A stretch of 9,469 nt of DNA from contig WGCB01000794.1 of assembly GCA_015494005.1 (NCBI GenBank), positions 1 through 9,469 on the forward strand, in the 5' to 3' direction. Shown here piece by piece: positions 1 to 6,344 of this stretch (its first letter is position 1; every line of letters starts with the position of its first letter). The notes under the pieces were generated by a model. The model did not search any database. It was not told the origin of the DNA and saw only the letters and a program-made list of their open reading frames with translations. The DNA comes from Caldilineaceae bacterium (lineage in GTDB: Bacteria; Chloroflexota; Anaerolineae; Caldilineales; Caldilineaceae). The position numbers and the translations under genes are program-made.

Positions 1-5
1 AGGAT

Positions 6-35
6 AGGGAGGGGGGCATTGTTGTCCTCCTTTTT
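6..35 (+). terminator. Possible weak terminator or attenuator hairpin upstream of cpaB
   Basis: A short stem can form between GGAGG at 8-12 and CCTCC at 26-30. It can be extended by A-T and G-T pairs at its ends, and a T run at 31-35 follows directly. This resembles an intrinsic terminator or an attenuator for an upstream gene. In Tad loci the upstream gene is often the highly expressed pilin, but none is visible here. The core stem is only five pairs with a loop of about 13 nt, so the call is tentative. Confidence 0.3.
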
Positions 36-85
36 CATTCCTGATTTCCGCTTCAGAACCGGAGTAGCCCAATCGAGGAAAACCG

Positions 86-958
86 ATGAAACAGAAACGT
101 GGTTGGCTTTGGGTGACATCAGGCATTTTGCTCGCTGTTCTGGCTGGGCTGTTGACATTCCAGCTGGTCAACGAGTTAACCATCAGCGCCAAACTGACCG
201 AGGACAACGAAGTGCCCACGGTAACAGCCGTTGTGGCTGTGCAGAAGATCCCGGCTTTCTCCCTCGTTGAAGAAGGCACCGTCGTATTGAAAAACATCCC
301 GGCCAATCTTGTTCCAGAGGATTACGCCGCCAGCTTGGAAGATGTGGTGGGGAAACTGACCACTGAACAAATAGCCCCCGGAGAGATGGTATTGAACTAT
401 CATCTTCTGGAACCCACGGATCCAAAGTCGCCTGTAATCTATCGCATGGATTCAGACCAAGTTCTGGTCGCTATCCCAGCGAGCAGCCTGTTAGGACAGA
501 TCGGCATGCTTTCGGTAGGCGCTCACATCGACCTGGCTTACACCGGGGAGTTTGACTTCAACAACCGGGCAAATGCGGCCCCTGCAGAAAATGTTCAGAC
601 CACGTTCCTGAGCCTCCAAAACCTGGAAGTCAAAGGCTTGATCAAACAGGCGACGCCGGACGAAGGGAAAGGCATCCTGGCTCCTCGGGCTATCTTGTTG
701 GCCGTTTCCCCTCAGGAAGCCCTGATCATCAAGTACTTGGTGGACGCAGGAGGGCCATTGGATCTCTTCCTGCGAGCCCCAGGCAACCAGGCGTTTGTAC
801 CCGTTGCCCCTGTGGATGAGGAGTTCTTGATCGACTATTTCCAGCTGGATAGCGTTGGCGGCACCACAGCCTATAGCGGTTACCGGACAACGGTCAGCCA
901 ATCCGAACAAACCAGCAACGACTCGGCCAACGATCAGAAAGACAGCGCTTCCCAATAG
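86..958 (+). CDS. cpaB: Flp pilus assembly protein CpaB/RcpC-like, SAF domain
   Basis: Predicted 290-aa Tad pilus assembly protein, anchored in the cytoplasmic membrane with its bulk outside. Basic residues (KQKR) precede one membrane segment at about residues 8-29. A SAF-type domain follows at about 47-108 (AVVAVQKIPAFSLVEEGTVV through the QIAPGEMVLNYHL region). An RcpC/CpaB-type domain then runs from about 121 to 240, with the pattern VLVAIPASSLLG...VGAHIDLAYTG and, later, ILLAVSPQEALIIKYLVDAG. The last 25 residues are a polar Ser/Gln/Asn/Asp-rich tail. The start is supported by GAGGAA at 75-80, five bases before the ATG. In diderm bacteria CpaB/RcpC works with the secretin. No secretin gene is seen here, so its partner is unclear. 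It is the first gene of the visible run and is followed after 49 bases by the TadZ-like gene. Family assignment rests on domain order and operon context. Confidence 0.85.
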   Translation: MKQKRGWLWVTSGILLAVLAGLLTFQLVNELTISAKLTEDNEVPTVTAVVAVQKIPAFSLVEEGTVVLKNIPANLVPEDYAASLEDVVGKLTTEQIAPGEMVLNYHLLEPTDPKSPVIYRMDSDQVLVAIPASSLLGQIGMLSVGAHIDLAYTGEFDFNNRANAAPAENVQTTFLSLQNLEVKGLIKQATPDEGKGILAPRAILLAVSPQEALIIKYLVDAGGPLDLFLRAPGNQAFVPVAPVDEEFLIDYFQLDSVGGTTAYSGYRTTVSQSEQTSNDSANDQKDSASQ

Positions 959-995
959 CCCTCGCTTGCTTCTCCGGGCCAGCCCAGCAGGGTCC

Positions 996-1000
996 AGGAG
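996..1000 (+). promoter_or_regulatory. Ribosome binding site fixing the cpaE start
   Basis: AGGAG lies seven bases before the ATG at 1008. The same frame is open upstream to 855, inside cpaB, but that 51-codon extension has no comparable site. It also reads as low-quality protein, while the receiver fold begins directly after residue 1 of the 1008 start. Confidence 0.7.
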
Positions 1001-1007
1001 CTATCAT

Positions 1008-2249
1008 ATGACGCAAGACAAAATCTACACGCTCATTGTCAGCAGCCATCAAAGCACCATCTCACATCTCCAGCGTATTTTCGCGCCGGAGAAAAACTAC
1101 TATGTTCAGTTCGTGCCTTCTTCTCAGGACGCCCTCCAGATCGCTGCTCAAGATATCCTGGACCTGGACGTACTGATTGTCGATGACACGCTGGCCGATG
1201 CGTCCTCCCTAGAGACCATCCGTAAATTGGCCATCATCGTGCCATCGACGCCTATCGTAGCGCTGGCTGAACAGTCTGCTGTCACCTATGTTCGAGAGGC
1301 ATTGCTGGCAGGAGCCCGGGCCTTTATCACCAAACCTCTGCACGATTCCGAGGTCATCAACACATTGGACCGGCTCATCCAGACAGAGCGTATCCGCACA
1401 GAGAAAATTGCCCGTTTACATCCTAATGCCAATCCCAAACATCAGTGTGAGATCTATACAGTCATCAGCCCCAAAGGAGGCGTGGGATGCACCCTGCTCG
1501 CCGTCAATTTGGCTGTGGCTATCCGAGAGCAAACAGGACGACGGGTCACCCTGGTGGATGGACAGAGCGCTTTGGGCGATCTGGAAACAGCATTGAACCT
1601 GACTGCCCAGTTCACTGGCGGAGACATTTTGGGCCACGGGGCGAATCTGGACGCAGACCTGGTCACTGGCGTCCTTACTGAACATGCCAGCGGAGTCCAA
1701 GTCTTTGCCAGCAGCCACAATCCAGAGGACAGCGATGCCTTCGACAGCGAGACCTTCGAGAAAATTATCTACTATCTGAGCAGACGCTCCGACTACCTCA
1801 TCATTGACGCCGGCACCATCTTCGAAAGCCAAACCAATGTCGCCTTGCTTCTGGCCAGCAAAGTGATCCTAGTGACCACGCCGGAAATCACAGCGCTCCG
1901 CCGTTTGACCTACTTCGTCCAAGCCGCGGAGAGAAGTGATTTCCCGATCGAGAAATTCATGCTCGTCGTCAACCGGTCCGACATCCAAGGCGGAGTAAGC
2001 ACGGACGACGTGGCCCAGACCCTCAACATGCGGGTGTTCGAACACTTCCCCAACGACATCGGACTGGCCACCTATTCCTTGAATCGGGGCGTACCGCTTG
2101 TGCAAAGCAATCCAAAGAGTGCACTGGGACGGAAACTGCTTCGTTTCGCCAAGCAGCTTGCACCGCAGCCGCAGAAAAGCAAGCAAACAGCCAGCACCCC
2201 GAGCATCCTGGGGCGCCTTTCCATGAAGTGGCGCAATATCCCTACCTAG
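1008..2249 (+). CDS. cpaE: CpaE/TadZ-like protein: atypical receiver plus MinD/ParA-like ATPase domain
   Basis: Predicted 413-aa cytoplasmic protein; family members localise the Tad machine at the pole or membrane. Residues 5-125 form a response-regulator-like fold: a beta strand (IYTLIVSSH), then DVLIVDD with Asp59 at the acceptor position, then GARAFITKP with Lys109. The usual acidic pair after strand 1 is Ser-Ser (12-13), so it is an atypical receiver. Residues 148-385 form a MinD/ParA-like domain with the deviant Walker A SPKGGVGCT (154-162). Lys156 is kept, but the lysine that contacts phosphate is Cys161. Next come LVDGQSALGD (182-191), with Gln where MinD has its catalytic Asp, and a Walker B-like strand YLIIDAG ending around Asp267. 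The tail (385-413) is basic and Pro/Ser-rich. Loss of the P-loop lysine is, from memory, common in the TadZ/CpaE family, so the protein may bind nucleotide weakly or act structurally. The ATG at 1008 is preferred over the upstream in-frame start at 855 because of its AGGAG site. Confidence 0.88.
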   Translation: MTQDKIYTLIVSSHQSTISHLQRIFAPEKNYYVQFVPSSQDALQIAAQDILDLDVLIVDDTLADASSLETIRKLAIIVPSTPIVALAEQSAVTYVREALLAGARAFITKPLHDSEVINTLDRLIQTERIRTEKIARLHPNANPKHQCEIYTVISPKGGVGCTLLAVNLAVAIREQTGRRVTLVDGQSALGDLETALNLTAQFTGGDILGHGANLDADLVTGVLTEHASGVQVFASSHNPEDSDAFDSETFEKIIYYLSRRSDYLIIDAGTIFESQTNVALLLASKVILVTTPEITALRRLTYFVQAAERSDFPIEKFMLVVNRSDIQGGVSTDDVAQTLNMRVFEHFPNDIGLATYSLNRGVPLVQSNPKSALGRKLLRFAKQLAPQPQKSKQTASTPSILGRLSMKWRNIPT

Positions 2250-2261
2250 CCGACAACAATG

Positions 2262-2278
2262 CTGTGGACTCGCCACAG
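2262..2278 (+). repeat. Small intergenic inverted repeat between cpaE and tadB
   Basis: CTGTGG (2262-2267) and CCACAG (2273-2278) form a perfect 6-bp stem with a 5-nt loop and no T-tract, so it is not a typical terminator. A second CCACAGG at 2315-2321 overlaps the weak tadB Shine-Dalgarno (AGGA, 2319-2322) and could pair with the same CTGTGG arm. Regulation is possible, but so is chance; it sits in an 82-base spacer. Confidence 0.25.
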
Positions 2279-2331
2279 GCCCACTGTAGGCATCGCGAAG
2301 TCGAGCAGATCGAACCACAGGACACGCAGCC

Positions 2332-3267
2332 ATGGCTTTGATAATCACGCTAGCGGTGATGGCAGCGATCATCGTGCTCTTCTATGGCATCCTCCTCATC
2401 ATCGGTCCGGACGATGAAGTAGAAGAGCGCCTGGCATCAAGTCCGCGCCCTCTCCGCCTGACTTCTTCTGCGGTTCCAGCGGACAGTCCTCAAAGCGCGA
2501 TGGGTCGCCGTCTAGGAGAGGGGAAGCTTGGTTCGAAGCTTTCTCTGGAGCTCGCTCAGGCCAGTGTCCAAATGAAACCCGGTGAGTTCATGCTGATGAC
2601 CGCCGGGTTGGGTGTTGTCGCTTTTGCGCTAGGCATGCTGATCAGTCGATCTGTGCTCGGCGGATTGGGCCTGTTCCCCCTGGCTCTCATGGCCCCCCGT
2701 TTCTGGTTGAAACGCAAAAAGAGCAAACGCATCGCAGCGTTCCAGAATCAACTCCCCGATGTGCTCAACTTGGTGGTAGGCAGCCTCCGGGCTGGGTACG
2801 GCTTGATCCAGGCCATGCAACTGGTAGCCCAGGAGATGCCCTCACCCAGCAAAGATGAATTCGAGAGAGTCACCCATGAAATATCCCTTGGCGTCCCACT
2901 ACAAGACGCATTGAACCGGCTTGTTGAGCGCATGGAAAGCGAGGACTTGGGTCTCGTAGTCACGGCCATCACGATCCAGAACGAGGTTGGGGGCAACCTG
3001 GGGAACATATTGGAAACCATCAGCGCAACCATCCGGGATCGAGTGCGTGTCCAGGGTGAAATCCGAACCATGACCAGTATGCAGCGCATGACAGGGTACA
3101 TGCTGGCTGCCATGCCTTTCTTCGTCGCTGCCATCCTCATGGTGCTGAACCCAGGCTACATTCTGCAAATGTTCCAATTCCCCTGGATCGTGATCCCCAT
3201 AGGCGCAGTCATCAGCATGGGACTCGGCATTTTCTTCATGAATGCCCTGCTGAAAATTGATTACTGA
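2332..3267 (+). CDS. tadB: TadB, type II secretion F domain platform protein
   Basis: Predicted 311-aa polytopic inner-membrane protein, one of the two platform subunits of the Tad pilus machine. It is expected to couple the CpaF ATPase to pilin extraction. Hydrophobic segments lie at about residues 4-24, 86-105, 107-122, 254-272 and 284-304. The T2SSF (GspF) domain covers about 136-265. It contains the characteristic LPDVLNLVVGSLRAGYGLIQA helix region (141-161) and the GGNLGNILETISATIRDR region (220-237). A basic stretch WLKRKKSKR (125-133) precedes the domain on the cytoplasmic side. Length is normal for TadB. It is called TadB rather than TadC because it comes first of the tandem pair and has the N-terminal TM plus GGNLGN pattern. 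The ribosome site is weak (AGGA at 2319-2322, nine bases before the ATG). An 82-base gap separates it from cpaE, and tadC follows after 38 bases. Confidence 0.9.
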   Translation: MALIITLAVMAAIIVLFYGILLIIGPDDEVEERLASSPRPLRLTSSAVPADSPQSAMGRRLGEGKLGSKLSLELAQASVQMKPGEFMLMTAGLGVVAFALGMLISRSVLGGLGLFPLALMAPRFWLKRKKSKRIAAFQNQLPDVLNLVVGSLRAGYGLIQAMQLVAQEMPSPSKDEFERVTHEISLGVPLQDALNRLVERMESEDLGLVVTAITIQNEVGGNLGNILETISATIRDRVRVQGEIRTMTSMQRMTGYMLAAMPFFVAAILMVLNPGYILQMFQFPWIVIPIGAVISMGLGIFFMNALLKIDY

Positions 3268-3305
3268 CCATGTAGAAACTCGACATAGGAACGATCTCGA
3301 TAGAT

Positions 3306-4280
3306 ATGGTCACTAAATCCTCCACACTCGATGTTTTACTCAATCAGGCCTTGCAAGATACTGGGCTGCGTACAGCGTTCATCGCTCTGGTTGTTTCCTT
3401 GGGCGTGTTCCTCCTGATCTATGGCCTGTTCCGGGAACAAGAACAGCGAGCACTGAAAAAGCGACTGCGCAACCTAGCCGACCAGGACACATGGCGCAAC
3501 CGCCAAGAGGAAGAAACATTCGTGCAGCGGATCCTCCAACCGCTGTTTCGGAGTCTATTGGCCAAGTTAGGACGATTCACCCCTTCCAGCAACCTGGACA
3601 TATTGCGGCACCAGCTCATGATGGCTGGAAACCCAGGCAACCTGGCTGTCATTGACTTGTTAGGGCTGAAGATGTTGTCCGCTTTTACTGTAGCGGTTCT
3701 AACCGTCTTCTACCTGGCAGGGGGGCGCCACATGCCGCTCCTCTCGGCGACACTGTTCGGCATTGCAGCAGGGCTCATGGGCTTCTATCTGCCCAATTTT
3801 TGGCTCAGCAGTCGAATTCGCAAACGCAAACAGGAAATCAGCAAGGCACTGCCCAATGCCCTCGACATGCTGACCACCATGGTGGATGCAGGGCTGGGTT
3901 TCGACATTGCGCTCCTGCGCCTCTGTGACAAATGGGACAATCCCCTCACTCAGGAATTCAAACGGGTCGTGCACGAAATGCACATGGGTGTACAGCGATC
4001 TGAGGCTCTACGCAACATGGCAGAACGCACAGACGTGGCCGAACTCAGCACCTTCACAGCAGTGTTGATCCAGGCCGATCAGCTGGGCATCTCGGTCTCG
4101 AATATTCTCCATACCCAGAGCGAACAGATCCGAATGCGAAGGCGACAGTGGGCGGAGGAGGTGGCCGCTACGATGCCTTTGAAAATGATGCCCATCATCG
4201 TGCTGTTCATCTTTCCTGCCTTGTTCGCAGTGATTCTAGGCCCTGCGATTCCGGGAATGATGGAAGCGTTCGGCGGGTGA
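3306..4280 (+). CDS. tadC: TadC, type II secretion F domain platform protein
   Basis: Predicted 324-aa polytopic inner-membrane protein, the second platform subunit of the Tad machine and the presumed partner of TadB. Hydrophobic segments are at about residues 23-42, 118-137, 146-165 and 293-313. A charged cytoplasmic stretch lies between the first two (45-90, EQEQRALKKRLRNLADQ onward). The T2SSF domain spans about 182-305. It has LPNALDMLTTMVDAGLGFD (182-200), a conserved acidic/His helix (EFKRVVHEMHMGV, 217-229), and the LIQADQLGISVSNIL motif (254-268) followed by the Arg-rich RMRRRQWAEE. The QADQLG...L form of the second motif is the TadC version. No strong ribosome site is visible (AGGA at 3287-3290 is far from the ATG), so translation may partly depend on coupling to tadB 38 bases upstream. 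Length is near the family norm, with a slightly long N-terminus. Confidence 0.9.
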   Translation: MVTKSSTLDVLLNQALQDTGLRTAFIALVVSLGVFLLIYGLFREQEQRALKKRLRNLADQDTWRNRQEEETFVQRILQPLFRSLLAKLGRFTPSSNLDILRHQLMMAGNPGNLAVIDLLGLKMLSAFTVAVLTVFYLAGGRHMPLLSATLFGIAAGLMGFYLPNFWLSSRIRKRKQEISKALPNALDMLTTMVDAGLGFDIALLRLCDKWDNPLTQEFKRVVHEMHMGVQRSEALRNMAERTDVAELSTFTAVLIQADQLGISVSNILHTQSEQIRMRRRQWAEEVAATMPLKMMPIIVLFIFPALFAVILGPAIPGMMEAFGG

Positions 4281-4335
4281 ACTGGGTCGTGCAGTAGACA
4301 CCCCGTGCGCACCAAGCAATGAAGAGGTCAAACCG

Positions 4336-6324
4336 ATGGCTGTAAATTCTCTTTCTCTAGACCCACGATTTCGAGAGGCAGCGCGATATATCCAGGAAGG
4401 CTCTTGGAAAGCAGCGATCGGCACTCTTCAAGAGCTGCTGGAAGAGTACCCCAACCAGGAAGAGGAGATTCTGCCCCTGCTCGAACACGTGCAGATGAAG
4501 GTCAAGCTGGACAAGCACCCTGTACGTGGGCGCTCTCTCCTGTCCCTCCAGTTGGCTCGCATACGATGGGCGCGGATCCTCTTGGCCGTCCTTCTCCTGG
4601 CTACCGCAGCGGCTGGCTGGTATCTCTACCAACAGTGGTTGGCCCCAACTCGCTCGGCGCAACTCCAGCAGCAGCAGATGCAGGCCCTGTTCGAGCAGGC
4701 CAACACGGCCTTCAGCCAAGGGGACTACGAGGCAGCATTGCAGTACTTCACAGAGATACTTGACTATGCCCCCGATAACGACGAAGCGCTGGCTGGACAA
4801 GAAAAAGCCAAGGGCCAGCTGGCGTTGATAGAAAAATACGAGACCGCCCTCGCATATCAACAGGAAGGCAAGCTGGACCAAGCACTGCAGCTCTTCCAAG
4901 AGATCCAAGCCGAGGCGCCCAACTACAAGGATACTGCCCGGCGGATCACCGAGATCCAACAGTCCAAGCAGTTGGACAGCAATTTCGAGACGGCAGAGGC
5001 TCTCTTCCAGCAGGAGCGATTTGAGGACGCGCTGCCCTACTATGAGCAAATCCGCCAGATCAGCACAAGCTACAAGGCCCAGACTGTCGAGCAGCACCTG
5101 TACGAGAGCTACATGCGCTTGGCCAGCCAGAAGAGCGCCGAGAAGCCAGCGTCCTTGGAGGATGTGGAATCCATCCTTGCCCTCTATCAGCAGGCCATCC
5201 GTCTCCGCCCCCGAGATGCGGAGAGCCGCACACGCAAGCAGCTCTTGGACCAGTACCTTTCAGCAGCGAACTTTGTCTCTCAGGAGCGTTATCAGGAAGC
5301 CATCCAGATCTTGACGGGCCTCTATCAAACCGAACCGTTACTGCTCGGCGGTCAAGTGGTGGATTCGCTCTACGAAACCCAGCTGGCCTACGGCGCAGCG
5401 CTGGAGTCAGAAGGCCAGATCTGGGCTGCTTTTATCCAGTACTCGGCAGCCGCCGACCTTCCTGTGGCGGACACATCCGAAGCCCGCCGTGGACTCCAGC
5501 GTGTTGGCTTGGCTCTGACGCCCACCCCCACGCCCACGCCATCCCCAACGGCCACACCCACGCCTGATCCGCTGGATGAATTTCGCAAGTTGCTGCTCCC
5601 TCCCCCGGCGAACCCCATCGACTGGTATCCTGGCTGGATTGCCTTTCAGAGCGACCGGCCTGGCTCCCCTACCGGGCTTTGGGTGATGCGACCAGATGGC
5701 AGCGAGCAACTCCCTGTGACCGACCCCACTGGCCTCTACTTGCATCTGCAAGAACAGGCCAAATGGAGCAGCGACAACCTACGCCGCATCTGGGTCGAAG
5801 ACGACGGCAGCGGCAAATCGGTGGCCATCTACATGTGGCGATACGATGTGCCGGCTCACTGGCGAGAAGCCCGAGTCGAGCTCTTGAACAACAGTGCCAT
5901 CAACTACCAGCCTGTTTTCTCTCCCGATGATCAGGCCGTGGCCTTTACATCCCAGCGTTCTGGGGCCCCAGGCGGGAAAAACTATGGAGATGAGATCTTT
6001 ATCCTTTACTTCTCGGAGATCAATGCGGACGGCTATGTAACTCCTCACCGACTCACAAAAAACGATTGGGAATGGGACAAGCACCCCACTTTCAGCCCCG
6101 ACGGCCAAACCATTGCCTTCTGGAGCAACCGGGACACCGGCCGCGCCCAGATCTGGGCCATGAACCGAGACGGGAGCAACCAGCGCAACCTGAGCAACAA
6201 CGAGTGGAACGACTGGGATCCAGTCTACATTGTGCCTCGACGAGAGATCCCTGAAGTGAAAAAGCGGGGAGATGCTGAGATCTCCCTGTTCGACCCGGCC
6301 AAATACGCGACAGAGAACCGTTGA
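4336..6324 (+). CDS. Membrane-anchored TPR protein with Thr-Pro linker and PD40/TolB-like beta-propeller
   Basis: Predicted 662-aa single-pass membrane protein not belonging to the standard Tad set. A cytoplasmic helical segment (1-77) has its own TPR-like pair at about 13-50. One TM helix lies at about 78-101, preceded by basic residues, so the rest should be outside. TPR-type repeats follow at about 114-149 (FEQANTAFSQGDYEAALQYF), 165-199, 213-247 and 305-335. Residues 395-412 are a Thr-Pro linker (TPTPTPTPSPTATPTP). About 430-630 holds repeated PD40 blades, with IAFQSDR...LWVMRPDGS (435-456), VFSPDDQAVAFTSQRSG (527-543) and TFSPDGQTIAFWSNRD (585-600). Four or five blades are discernible. 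GAGG at 4324-4327 supports the start. It sits 55 bases after tadC and 20 before cpaF, implying a shared transcript. In other Tad loci TadD is a TPR lipoprotein; this one has no lipobox. Inference: an outer-face scaffold or wall-binding part of the pilus. The PD40 units may bind glycan or protein; ligand unknown. Domain calls are good, function uncertain. Confidence 0.8.
   Translation: MAVNSLSLDPRFREAARYIQEGSWKAAIGTLQELLEEYPNQEEEILPLLEHVQMKVKLDKHPVRGRSLLSLQLARIRWARILLAVLLLATAAAGWYLYQQWLAPTRSAQLQQQQMQALFEQANTAFSQGDYEAALQYFTEILDYAPDNDEALAGQEKAKGQLALIEKYETALAYQQEGKLDQALQLFQEIQAEAPNYKDTARRITEIQQSKQLDSNFETAEALFQQERFEDALPYYEQIRQISTSYKAQTVEQHLYESYMRLASQKSAEKPASLEDVESILALYQQAIRLRPRDAESRTRKQLLDQYLSAANFVSQERYQEAIQILTGLYQTEPLLLGGQVVDSLYETQLAYGAALESEGQIWAAFIQYSAAADLPVADTSEARRGLQRVGLALTPTPTPTPSPTATPTPDPLDEFRKLLLPPPANPIDWYPGWIAFQSDRPGSPTGLWVMRPDGSEQLPVTDPTGLYLHLQEQAKWSSDNLRRIWVEDDGSGKSVAIYMWRYDVPAHWREARVELLNNSAINYQPVFSPDDQAVAFTSQRSGAPGGKNYGDEIFILYFSEINADGYVTPHRLTKNDWEWDKHPTFSPDGQTIAFWSNRDTGRAQIWAMNRDGSNQRNLSNNEWNDWDPVYIVPRREIPEVKKRGDAEISLFDPAKYATENR
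5518..5565 (+). repeat. CCCACG-type low-complexity tract encoding the Thr-Pro linker
   Basis: Sixteen codons, mostly ACN and CCN, give alternating Thr-Pro with single Ser and Ala interruptions (residues 395-410 of the TPR/PD40 protein). The DNA is an imperfect hexamer repeat and so is a candidate for length variation between strains. Such linkers are common between domains of secreted proteins in Chloroflexota. Confidence 0.6.
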
Positions 6325-6333
6325 CCCATTTGT

Positions 6334-6340
6334 GAGGAGG
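6334..6340 (+). promoter_or_regulatory. Strong ribosome binding site fixing the GTG start of cpaF
   Basis: GAGGAGG ends four bases before the GTG at 6345. This is the strongest Shine-Dalgarno in the operon and supports GTG initiation. It falls in the 20-base gap after the preceding stop, so cpaF can be translated well even though it is the last gene. Confidence 0.75.
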
Positions 6341-6344
6341 AACT

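Noticed and set aside
491..955. 154-codon minus-strand frame antisense to cpaB
   Set aside because: It lies entirely inside a well-supported gene and shows no recognisable domain.
855..1007. N-terminal extension of the cpaE frame overlapping the end of cpaB
   Set aside because: The frame is open but this stretch has no matching ribosome site, overlaps cpaB by 104 bases, and the receiver fold starts right at the ATG of 1008, which has AGGAG at good spacing.
4357..5097. 246-codon minus-strand frame antisense to the TPR gene
   Set aside because: Its Leu-rich translation is the complement of the Gln/Glu/Lys-rich TPR helices (CAG/GAG read in reverse gives CTG/CTC). There is no independent support.
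5518..5565. Repeated CCCACG units considered as a CRISPR or regulatory repeat
   Set aside because: The units are contiguous, imperfect and without spacers, and they are fully explained as Thr-Pro codons.
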